From: Nostoc sp. S13
Lineage (GTDB): Bacteria; Cyanobacteriota; Cyanobacteriia; Cyanobacteriales; Nostocaceae
Length of the DNA stretch: 50,108 nt
Assembly (NCBI RefSeq): GCF_029379315.1
Contig: NZ_JAQYWQ010000040.1
Coordinates: 1 to 50,108, forward strand
Reading direction: 5' to 3'
In this document: piece after piece, positions 42,814 through 49,729 of the stretch
Numbering within the stretch: the stretch's first letter is position 1
Layout of the letters: every line of letters starts with the position of its first letter
Notes under the pieces: model-generated
Told to the model about the DNA's origin: nothing
Databases searched by the model: none
What the model saw: the letters and a program-made list of their open reading frames with translations, nothing else
Translations under genes and position numbers: made by a program

Positions 42814-43938
42814 TTGAACATAGAACAACAATTTAGATTAAAGAAGAAGCGAGACGGACTTCAAGAAGAGTGGAATATCCAGCACAAAAAAGTCAGCCAA
42901 ATAAGACAAGCCTTATTGATTGAGGCTAGGACAACAAATAAATTTCAATTAGAACAGCAGTTTAAAGAAGAAAATGCTAAATTAACAAATCTAGAAGCTG
43001 AACTTGATCAAGTCGAAGCAGAACTTAAATTAGGTTCACCAACCCAAAAACTTGAAAACAAAGTTCAAGTTTCTCCACTCAAACCACAGCCAACAAATGG
43101 AGAAGCGTCACCCTTCATCACTGGCGCACCCATCACCCAACCACGTTACTTTTTTGGGCGCGAAAAAGAATTAAAACGCCTCTTCAACTTACTCAAACGC
43201 CATCCCCTGCAAAACGCCGCCATTATCGGCAAAAAGCGCAGTGGTAAAACATCACTGCTGCACTATCTCAAAAATATTACCACCACCCCAGCAGAACAGT
43301 TGCGTCCTGAGCAAAAATCTGATTGGTTAACGCATCCAGAAAGTTACCGTTGGATTTTCATAGACTTGCAAGACGCACGAATGCAAAGCCGAGAAGGTTT
43401 ACTAAAGTACATTTTAGAATCACTGAAGATGCAAGTGCCGACACTTTGCGATTTAGATTATTTCATGGATGTAGTCAGCGATAATTTGCATTCTCCCACA
43501 GTCATCTTATTGGATGAGATTAGTGTTGGATTGCAACGCTGTCCAGAATTAGATGATTGTTTTTGGGAAAGTTTGCGTTCCTTAGCGACTAACCACACAG
43601 GGGGAAATCTAGCATTTGTTTTGGCTACCCCCGAATCACCGATTGAAATGGCGCGAAACACAGGACACAGTTCACCCTTTTTCAATATTTTCGGCTACAT
43701 CGCATATCTGGGAGCATTGACTGAGACAGAAGCGCGGGAATTGATAGCGAGTTCGCCCATTCCGTTCACTGACGAAGATGTAGAGTGGATTTTGACACAA
43801 AGTTGCTGCTGGCCACTGTTATTGCAAATTCTGTGTAGAGAAAGGTTATTTAACTTAGAAGAAGGAGAAAATGATGATAATTGGCGTGATGAAGGATTAC
43901 GACAAATGAAACCATTTGCTGATTTATTAGATTCATAA
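42814..43938 (+). CDS. STAND/AAA-type P-loop ATPase, N-terminally detached
   Basis: 374 residues from TTG at 42814. Residues 5-80 are a charged coiled-coil/effector-associated module (FRLKKKRDGLQEEWNIQHKK, then LIEARTTNKFQLEQQFKEEN), very common before cyanobacterial STAND NTPases. Then comes YFFGREKELKRLF, Walker A GKKRSGKTS (about 140-148), Walker B TVILLDEISV (about 228-237), and a winged-helix-like C-terminal region with SCCWPLLLQILCRE. Such proteins act as nucleotide-driven switches in conflict or signalling systems; the effector is unclear. It lies in the same frame as the upstream HTH-like module and is separated from it by one TAA. Without the N-terminal module it may be non-functional, or be made from an internal start. 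Confidence 0.7.
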   Translation: MNIEQQFRLKKKRDGLQEEWNIQHKKVSQIRQALLIEARTTNKFQLEQQFKEENAKLTNLEAELDQVEAELKLGSPTQKLENKVQVSPLKPQPTNGEASPFITGAPITQPRYFFGREKELKRLFNLLKRHPLQNAAIIGKKRSGKTSLLHYLKNITTTPAEQLRPEQKSDWLTHPESYRWIFIDLQDARMQSREGLLKYILESLKMQVPTLCDLDYFMDVVSDNLHSPTVILLDEISVGLQRCPELDDCFWESLRSLATNHTGGNLAFVLATPESPIEMARNTGHSSPFFNIFGYIAYLGALTETEARELIASSPIPFTDEDVEWILTQSCCWPLLLQILCRERLFNLEEGENDDNWRDEGLRQMKPFADLLDS

Positions 43939-43952
43939 CTAGCAGAGTAACT

Positions 43953-44174
43953 ATGAAAGCACACCGAATTGAAACAAAGTTAACTAAAAACGGAACCTTG
44001 ATTCTTGAGGATTTACCGTTTCAAGCTGGGGAAGCAGTTGAAATTATCATTCTAGAAAGTCACACTCATCCCCAAGAAGCGAATTTGTATCCTTTGCGTG
44101 GCAAACAACCGTACCGTTATGATGATCCTTTTGAACCTGCTGTGCCTCTGGAAGATTGGGAAGTCTTGCAATGA
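43953..44174 (+). CDS. VapB-like antitoxin of a PIN toxin pair
   Basis: 73 residues beginning MKAHRIETKLTKNGTLILED, then LPFQAGEAVEIIILE, a swapped-hairpin-like DNA-binding N terminus, and an extended acidic C-terminal half (YDDPFEPAVPLEDWEVLQ) of the sort that wraps a PIN toxin. This antitoxin type (DUF2281/AbrB-like group) regularly precedes PIN genes in cyanobacteria. Its stop overlaps the toxin start (ATGA), which indicates translational coupling. It is expected to repress its own promoter, which would lie in the 14-bp gap or within the upstream ATPase gene. Confidence 0.78.
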   Translation: MKAHRIETKLTKNGTLILEDLPFQAGEAVEIIILESHTHPQEANLYPLRGKQPYRYDDPFEPAVPLEDWEVLQ

Positions 44175-44563
44175 TCATACTGGATACCCATATATGGGTT
44201 TGGTGGGTTCAAGGTGATGCAAAACTAACCAAACAACATCAGAACTGGCTGCAACAATATGAACCCCAAGGGTTAGGAGTCAGCATTATGTCCTGTTGGG
44301 AAGTTGCCAAATTGGTAGAGATTTGCAAGCTAACTCTACCCTATCCAGTTGATGAGTGGTTAACAGGAGCTTTAATTTATCCAGGAGTGCAACTACTCGA
44401 ACTGACAATTCCAATTATCGTTGAATCAACCAAACTCACAGGTTTTCACAGAGATCCATTTGATCAAGTTATTGTAGCTACTGCCAGAATTTACAACTCT
44501 CCTTTACTAACTGTTGACGCCAAAATTCTGGCATATCCTGGGGTGCAAACTCTTAAAAAGTGA
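44171..44563 (+). CDS. PIN-domain ribonuclease toxin (VapC-like)
   Basis: A 130-residue PIN nuclease. The acidic active site is complete: Asp in IILDTHIWVWW (residue 5), Glu in SCWEVAKL (about residue 43), Asp in HRDPFDQVIVATA (about 98-102) and Asp in LLTVDAKI (about 117). VapC toxins cleave tRNA or rRNA when released from the antitoxin. It starts at 44171, overlapping the antitoxin stop by four bases. A MITE copy begins 45 bp after its stop. Confidence 0.88.
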   Translation: MIILDTHIWVWWVQGDAKLTKQHQNWLQQYEPQGLGVSIMSCWEVAKLVEICKLTLPYPVDEWLTGALIYPGVQLLELTIPIIVESTKLTGFHRDPFDQVIVATARIYNSPLLTVDAKILAYPGVQTLKK

Positions 44564-44607
44564 AAGAAAAGTTGGTTTTGCTGAATTAACTGATGAATTG
44601 TTCTTTA

Positions 44608-44744
44608 GACCTATCCACAAATAAACCTCAAAATAGCTGAAACCCTTACATAGCTGACTTTTTAGCTTATATAAAACAGGAACCTCTAAAACCCTCTCCA
44701 GAGCTAGGTTTCAGCCAAATAAAGTTCTCATTTCCGGATAAGTC
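44608..44744 (-). mobile_element. 137-bp MITE, copy 2 (inverted)
   Basis: Reverse complement of 36877-37013 over its full length with two visible differences: one in the terminal repeat (GACCTATCC instead of GACTTATCC) and one internal. TA lies at 44606-44607 on the left; the right flank is TT, so the target duplication is imperfect or has mutated. It lies between the PIN toxin and the membrane ATPase gene. Confidence 0.92.
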
Positions 44745-44826
44745 TTTTGCGTCTTTGCGCCTTTGCGTGAAACTCTTTAATATCCTGATTCAGCAACACC
44801 AAGTATTAAATAGGAGTGCAAAAACG

Positions 44827-47145
44827 TTGACCTTACCACAACTACCCCCCAATGCCTACACCGATGCACCCCAGCAGCACCCCAACTTAATCCTCGGTAG
44901 CCTGCAACTGCTTTTGTGGCTTTTTTTTCGCCCTTCAGCCTGGCGTAACCACCTTGAGCGCATCGACCCTGCTTTAGACTCTGACTCCTCTCTAATTATC
45001 TTGTTGAGACAAGGGCGATGGCGGAACTTTGCTCTGTGGCGGTTGTTCATCCAGGGATATTTTATCTTACCTATCCTAGCAAACTTATTATTGGGCTTGG
45101 TGCTGTGGACATTGGGTGAACCAATCGCAAATATAGCTTTTCGCGTGGCATTCGGCGTGGCGTTCGGCATGGCGGTAGGCGTGGCGTTCGGGGTGGCGTT
45201 GGGCGTGGCGTTGGGCGTGGCGGGAGGCGTGGCGGTAGGCGTGGCGGGAGGCGTGGTGGGAAGCGTGGCGGGAGGCGAGGCGGGAAGCGTGGCGTTCGGG
45301 GTGGCGTTCGGCGTAGCGTTCGGCGTGGCGTTAGGCGTGGCGTTCGGCGTGGTGTTCGGCGTGGCGGTAAGCGTGGCGTTCGGCGTGGCGTTCGGACTGC
45401 CGTTCGGCCTGGCAGTAGGCGTGGCGGTAGGCGTGGGAGCAACTATTAATTCATGGCGGCCTGTTTTATCCTTTCCATTTCTCATTGTCTGGAATTATCT
45501 TCTTTATATATTAGACAAACAATGTAATGGTAAAAGCCGTTACTTATTACGCTATCATTCCGCCTTCTGGGATGAATGGCAGCGTTTAAATTTGCGCGGC
45601 TTGGATGAGCATCTCCTCTTCGTCATCGAAAATAACCCAGTTGAAGGCAAAGCTGCTTTAGAATATCTCAGTACCAGCCCCCAGCACTGGGCGGCTCAAG
45701 CTGCACAAATTGAACTGGATGCACGCACTTTAGAAAGCTGTACAGATGTAGAAACTATCCGTAAAGCTCATCGCAGTCTGCTAACTAGCGAACTAAATAG
45801 TGAAGTTAGCTCTCTACTACGAATTTTTAGCCGTATCAGTGAGGATGTTGATACTGCTCTCAATCAAGCAAGTGCTTATAATCAGCGTTTACTCCTCAGA
45901 GATATTGCAGATAAATTAAATCTACAGTTGCAGAACTTCGTTCGTAGCAGTGACAAATACACAGTCCGTTTCTACCCCATTATCAAAAGTTGGCGTGAGA
46001 TAATTACCAACTATATAGATAAACTGGCTAAAATTACTGAACTCCGCCAAGAAATCGACTCGCCTTACATCATCGGCGTACCCCTGACACTGGAGCAAGA
46101 AATTTTCACGGGGCGCGATAACATCGGCTTACGCATTGAGCAACTACTGCGCGATCGCCGTCGTCCACCTCTGCTACTATACGGTCAGCGACGCATGGGT
46201 AAAACTTCCCTCCTGAATAACATCGGAAAGTTACTACCTAATACCATCATCCCGATGTTTGTAGATTTACAAGGCGCACCTTCAGCAGCTAGTGACCATG
46301 CAGGTTTTCTCTACAACCTGGCTAGAAATATGGAAAAGTCAGCGAAAAAGCAAGGCGTAACTTTACCGTCCCTAGCCCGCGAAGTGTTAAAATCTGACCC
46401 TTTCACCTATTTCTATGAATGGCTAGATAAAGTAGAACAGGCTCTAGAACAAAATACCGCCTTACTCGCGCTAGATGAATTCGAGGTGCTAGACAACGCC
46501 ATAGCCAAAGGTCGCTTTGATGAACAAGATGTTTTGGGTATGTTGCGTCACCTTATCCAACATCGTCCCCGCTTCAAGGTGTTACTGGCTGGTTCCCATA
46601 CTATCGAAGAATATCAGCGCTGGGCTAGTTATCTCATTAATGTCCAAGTAGTGCATATCTCCTACCTCAAAGAAGCGGAAGCACGACAATTAATTGAACG
46701 TCCCGTCAAAGATTTTACTCTCCGCTATGAACCTAAGGCCGTTGAACGAGTGCTACAACTCACCCGTTGTCACCCATTCTTAGTACAACTACTGTGTGCG
46801 GAAATTATTGTCCTTAAAAACGAACAAGACCCCTTTATCCGGCGATTGGCAACTTTAGCGGATGTGGAAGCCGCGATACCAGAAGCTTTGCAAAGTGGTG
46901 GTTTTTTCTTTGCTGACATTCAAAACAATCAAGTAGATGCCACTGGACAAGCTATTCTACGCTTTATAGTTGCTCAAGGGGAAAGGGCTATAGTTAGCCG
47001 CAAAACTCTATTGCAACAGTTCCCCGATGCTGATATTACTCTTAGCTTGCTGTTGCAACGTGAGTTAATTGAGGAAGTTGACAAGGGCTATAGCTTCCAG
47101 GTGGAGTTGATTCGCCGCTGGTTTGCTTGTAATCATGTCCGGTAA
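44827..47145 (+). CDS. Membrane STAND-type ATPase with VAxG tetrapeptide array
   Basis: About 772 residues. The N-terminal region (1-100) has LILGSLQLLLWLFFRPSAWR and a TM segment. Residues 107-202 are 24 consecutive tetrapeptides of the form VAFG/VALG/VAVG/VAGG, a glycine-zipper-like hydrophobic stretch long enough for several membrane helices. A soluble helical part follows. Then comes the ATPase domain: FTGRDNIGLRIEQLL, Walker A GQRRMGKTS (about 455-463), Walker B LLALDEFEVLD (about 548-558), sensor-like VLLAGSHTIEEYQRW, and a winged-helix C terminus. The TTG at 44827 is chosen because AGGAG lies ten bases upstream; an upstream TTG (44755) falls in a CTTTGCG repeat. It precedes the SLOG-like gene by 35 bp. 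Confidence 0.78.
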   Translation: MTLPQLPPNAYTDAPQQHPNLILGSLQLLLWLFFRPSAWRNHLERIDPALDSDSSLIILLRQGRWRNFALWRLFIQGYFILPILANLLLGLVLWTLGEPIANIAFRVAFGVAFGMAVGVAFGVALGVALGVAGGVAVGVAGGVVGSVAGGEAGSVAFGVAFGVAFGVALGVAFGVVFGVAVSVAFGVAFGLPFGLAVGVAVGVGATINSWRPVLSFPFLIVWNYLLYILDKQCNGKSRYLLRYHSAFWDEWQRLNLRGLDEHLLFVIENNPVEGKAALEYLSTSPQHWAAQAAQIELDARTLESCTDVETIRKAHRSLLTSELNSEVSSLLRIFSRISEDVDTALNQASAYNQRLLLRDIADKLNLQLQNFVRSSDKYTVRFYPIIKSWREIITNYIDKLAKITELRQEIDSPYIIGVPLTLEQEIFTGRDNIGLRIEQLLRDRRRPPLLLYGQRRMGKTSLLNNIGKLLPNTIIPMFVDLQGAPSAASDHAGFLYNLARNMEKSAKKQGVTLPSLAREVLKSDPFTYFYEWLDKVEQALEQNTALLALDEFEVLDNAIAKGRFDEQDVLGMLRHLIQHRPRFKVLLAGSHTIEEYQRWASYLINVQVVHISYLKEAEARQLIERPVKDFTLRYEPKAVERVLQLTRCHPFLVQLLCAEIIVLKNEQDPFIRRLATLADVEAAIPEALQSGGFFFADIQNNQVDATGQAILRFIVAQGERAIVSRKTLLQQFPDADITLSLLLQRELIEEVDKGYSFQVELIRRWFACNHVR
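45145..45432 (+). repeat. 12-bp GC-rich coding minisatellite (24 units)
   Basis: GTGGCGTTCGGC and variants are repeated 24 times without a frame break, giving 288 bp that encode VAxG tetrads. GC content is far above the surroundings. Long antisense open frames over it (NATP-type repeats) are by-products. Confidence 0.93.
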
Positions 47146-47180
47146 ATTAACTTATGATATGTCATTGCGAGCTTTAACAA

Positions 47181-47933
47181 ATGAAAAATTCTTTGAAACT
47201 TACCTTTGACAGTGGACAAACAGCATTAGCTATTCGAGTTACTCAACAAGCCGAATTACCAAATGCTCTTGAGGAAATAGGGCTTGGCGGTTCGCGTTCT
47301 GTTTTAGTGGTGGTGGGGGGTGCAACTAACATCAGTGAAGCCGACTTTCTCCGCCTTCAACGGTTGTTTACGGAAGTTTTAGCCCCCGTCGCCGAAAGTT
47401 TGGGCGCTTATGTTGTAGATGGAGCTACGGATGCGGGAGTCATCCAATTGATGGGTAAGGCTCGTACCCAGATAGGTGCTAAGTTTGCTTTGATTGGTGT
47501 AACACCCGAAAAGAAAGTGGCTTTACCTAATCAACAAGAACCTGCTGCTGATTTTACACCGTTAGAGCCAAACCATACTCATTTTGTACTGGTTCCTGGC
47601 AATAAGTGGGGTGACGAGTCTCTTTGGATATCTCAGGTTGCAACTGTGCTGGCCAATAACGCACCTTCGCTGACTATACTTTTGAATGGTGGTGAGATTA
47701 CCTTTGAGGATGCGTTTTCTAGCGTTAATACTGGAAGGTTAGTTGTTGTGATTGCTGGTAGTGGTAGAACCGCAGATATACTTGCAGATGCCTTGCGTGG
47801 ACAGGCTACCGATGAGCGAGCCAAAAAGTTAGCTAAATCTGGTAAATTACTATATATCGACTTAATCGACATTGAGAAGGGAGTTGAAAACTTAGGCAAA
47901 ATAATTAAAAATTTACTTTCTAATAAGGAGTGA
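47181..47933 (+). CDS. LSDAT/SLOG-superfamily predicted nucleotide-sensing protein
   Basis: A 250-residue Rossmannoid protein. Features matching prokaryotic LSDAT (TRPM-associated SLOG) proteins are SVLVVVGGATNISE (residues 40-53), LGAYVVDGATDAGVIQLMG (74-92), FALIGVTPEKKV (102-113), NHTHFVLVPGNKWGDES (131-147), LTILLNGGEI (164-173) and VVVIAGSGRTADIL (188-201). The glycine-rich loops would line a pocket for a nucleotide or modified nucleotide. In the published theory of these families a SLOG protein senses or makes a nucleotide-derived signal for a linked membrane effector. The SLATT-like gene starts three bases after the stop, which fits that model. Function is inferred, not shown. Confidence 0.75.
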   Translation: MKNSLKLTFDSGQTALAIRVTQQAELPNALEEIGLGGSRSVLVVVGGATNISEADFLRLQRLFTEVLAPVAESLGAYVVDGATDAGVIQLMGKARTQIGAKFALIGVTPEKKVALPNQQEPAADFTPLEPNHTHFVLVPGNKWGDESLWISQVATVLANNAPSLTILLNGGEITFEDAFSSVNTGRLVVVIAGSGRTADILADALRGQATDERAKKLAKSGKLLYIDLIDIEKGVENLGKIIKNLLSNKE

Positions 47934-47936
47934 AGA

Positions 47937-48551
47937 ATGGCAAAAAAAGATAGTTATCATGAATTTTTAAAGGAAGATTTTAATAAGTTATTTGAAGGTA
48001 TGAAGTTAGGCGATGTGCAAAGGCATTTTTTGCGATCGCGTTGGTTAGACCAAGTACTCTGGATGGAAAGTAAGGCGAATTTCTCGCGCGACCGCCATTA
48101 TTTTTTGCGGATCACAACTATTGTTGGTGGTGTAATTCTTCCGGCATTGGTAAGTCTAAACATTAACGCTACTCTACAAGTTAACGAGAGAGTCAAGAAT
48201 GTGATCATCTGGTCAACTTTTAGCCTGAGCCAAATAGTTGCTATTAGTGCCGCCATTGAAGAGTTTTTTCACTATGGAGAACGTTGGCGACACTATCGCC
48301 GTACAGTCGAATCTTTGAAAAGCCAAGGGTGGCAATTCTCACAGTTGACAGGCCCTTATAGTAAGTATACAACCCACGAGGAGGCGTTCAATGTTTTTGC
48401 AGGTCAGGTTGAAGATATTATTCAACGAGATGTGGAAATATATGCTACTCAAGTTGTACAAGAAAAGAAAGAAGAACCACAGGCTCAGGAAAACCATTCG
48501 ATCCAAAGTACAAAGATAACCAATTTGGAAAATAAGAAAGAGGAAAAATAA
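47937..48551 (+). CDS. DUF4231/SLATT-like two-TM predicted effector
   Basis: A 204-residue protein with two membrane helices (about 57-76 and 89-110), preceded by LRSRWLDQVLWMESKANFSR and followed by ERWRHYRRTVESLKSQGWQF and a soluble C-terminal helix region. This is the DUF4231/SLATT layout. SLATT proteins are predicted pore-forming or membrane-disrupting effectors paired with SLOG or SMODS nucleotide proteins. The tail after residue 165 is polar and low-complexity. The start has AAGGAGTGAAG upstream, overlapping the end of the SLOG-like gene, so translation is probably coupled. The role in cell suicide or anti-phage defence is inference. Confidence 0.8.
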   Translation: MAKKDSYHEFLKEDFNKLFEGMKLGDVQRHFLRSRWLDQVLWMESKANFSRDRHYFLRITTIVGGVILPALVSLNINATLQVNERVKNVIIWSTFSLSQIVAISAAIEEFFHYGERWRHYRRTVESLKSQGWQFSQLTGPYSKYTTHEEAFNVFAGQVEDIIQRDVEIYATQVVQEKKEEPQAQENHSIQSTKITNLENKKEEK

Positions 48552-48773
48552 TAATTCAAAATTGTTCGCGTGGTCACTGAGCAGTTCGATAGGCTTACTG
48601 TGTCACCTTGCCGAAGTGCAGTGTCTCGTAGACAATAGAGTTTCAGACTCTTATTTCAATGCGGACTGAAACTACGAAATCTAATTTTTTAAAATCAAAA
48701 ATCTAATTATCTCTGTGTGAATTATATATTTAAATATATGAAAAAATTCTATTAAAAGGTAGATGCATCGAAG
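48552..48773. other. Convergent gap after the SLATT-like gene
   Basis: An SDR-like block lies at about 48595-48642 (CACCTTGCCGAAGTGCAGTG, then TCTCGTAGACAATAGAG). The rest is AT-rich. No gene was found. Confidence 0.5.
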
Positions 48774-49199
48774 TTAAATCGAAAAACTGCTGATTAAATA
48801 CTTGACAAACTCTTGAATTTCTTTATTGGGAAAGGTATTAATTCCCAACACCATTTCAACTATGTAGAGCGCACCAAGCAATAAAGTTATTAATACCAGA
48901 CAATATCTTATTAGTAAGATACTGTTTACAGGTGTGAAAATTGTATCTTTTCGGTTCTGTTTTAACCTCTTTTCCTTGCCAAATAAAAAAACCGCATAAA
49001 AGCGCTTTTTACTGAATGGAATAGAAAGCCTGATATCTACGGCATGATGCTTGCTAACCCGCTTCCCAAACACCTTTTGTAATTCTGTCAATTGGGCATC
49101 GCTAAAGGTAGCTACTACTTGAGGAGGAATGGAGGCGAAAAACTGTTGGAGAAAAGTGTCATTTTTGAACGAATTTTTAGTTAAACGGTTTGCAGGCAT
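48774..49199 (-). CDS. Membrane-anchored protein of a paralogous pair, function unknown
   Basis: 141 residues. The N-terminal half, FLQQFFASIPPQVVATFSDA, QLTELQKVFGKRVSKHHAVD and IRLSIPFSKKRFYAVFLFG (residues 16-75), is a conserved soluble module that also occurs in the neighbouring gene. A single membrane segment follows (about 93-115; LLIRYCLVLITLLLGALYIV). The tail is short. I recall this module in other Nostoc proteins near secretion genes, but I cannot name a function. Same strand and 29 bp after its paralogue, so they are probably co-transcribed. Confidence 0.65.
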   Translation of the reverse strand: MPANRLTKNSFKNDTFLQQFFASIPPQVVATFSDAQLTELQKVFGKRVSKHHAVDIRLSIPFSKKRFYAVFLFGKEKRLKQNRKDTIFTPVNSILLIRYCLVLITLLLGALYIVEMVLGINTFPNKEIQEFVKYLISSFSI

Positions 49200-49228
49200 A
49201 TTGTTTTTATTGTCGGTGTGAATAAGCT

Positions 49229-49729
49229 TTAAAACATAGGACTGTGTTGATCATCCCAACACTTTTCATTACGCCAAGTTCTGTTAGTGTGTTCGCATTC
49301 AGATTTATCAAAAATCCAAGGAATAGATGTAGGGAAAGGTGAAGTAGAGGGTGAAGTAGAGATAGAAACAAGTGAAGTAAGTGAAGACCATAAAAAAGGG
49401 AAAATAGTGAAGCTACAACTCAATAGAACGGTTAAAAATCCTGTTAAGAATATAATATTGCCTCCATTGAAGATAGGATATTTGCCTTTTTCATTTTGCA
49501 AGCGCTGTTGCGAACGACGTTCCGAACCTGCTAATAAAACTAGATAAAATCGTAATCCGGGAATAGGTATTGAAAGTCTTATATCTAAAGAATGACGAGT
49601 CACAACTTGAGAACCGAAACCCTTTTGTATGGCTTTTACTTGCTCATCAGTGAAAGAGTCTGCTATTTTCGGACTAATCTTAGAAAAAAGTCGTTCAAAA
49701 ATAGGATCAATACGTTCTAGACTTTTCAT
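49229..49729 (-). CDS. Membrane-anchored protein of a paralogous pair, function unknown
   Basis: 166 residues sharing the module of its downstream neighbour: IFERLFSKISPKIADSFTDE, QVKAIQKGFGSQVVTRHSLD, then IRLSIPIPGLRFYLVLLAG, with a membrane segment at about 90-113 (IIFLTGFLTVLLSCSFTIFP). It differs in having a Ser/Thr/Pro-rich stretch and a cysteine-containing tail (FDKSECEHTNRTWRNEKCWD) that should lie on the far side of the membrane. The pair looks like a tandem duplication. It is transcribed towards the SLATT-like gene. No known domain was recognised. Confidence 0.65.
   Translation of the reverse strand: MKSLERIDPIFERLFSKISPKIADSFTDEQVKAIQKGFGSQVVTRHSLDIRLSIPIPGLRFYLVLLAGSERRSQQRLQNEKGKYPIFNGGNIIFLTGFLTVLLSCSFTIFPFLWSSLTSLVSISTSPSTSPFPTSIPWIFDKSECEHTNRTWRNEKCWDDQHSPMF

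Noticed and set aside
44755..44826. Upstream TTG start of the membrane ATPase adding 24 residues
   Set aside because: It begins inside a CTTTGCG-type repeat without a ribosome-binding site. TTG at 44827 has AGGAG ten bases upstream.
44856..45485. Long antisense open frame over the VAxG array (NATP-type repeats)
   Set aside because: It is a by-product of the 12-bp GC-rich repeat in the ATPase gene. The product is pure low complexity and the sense strand has clear domains.
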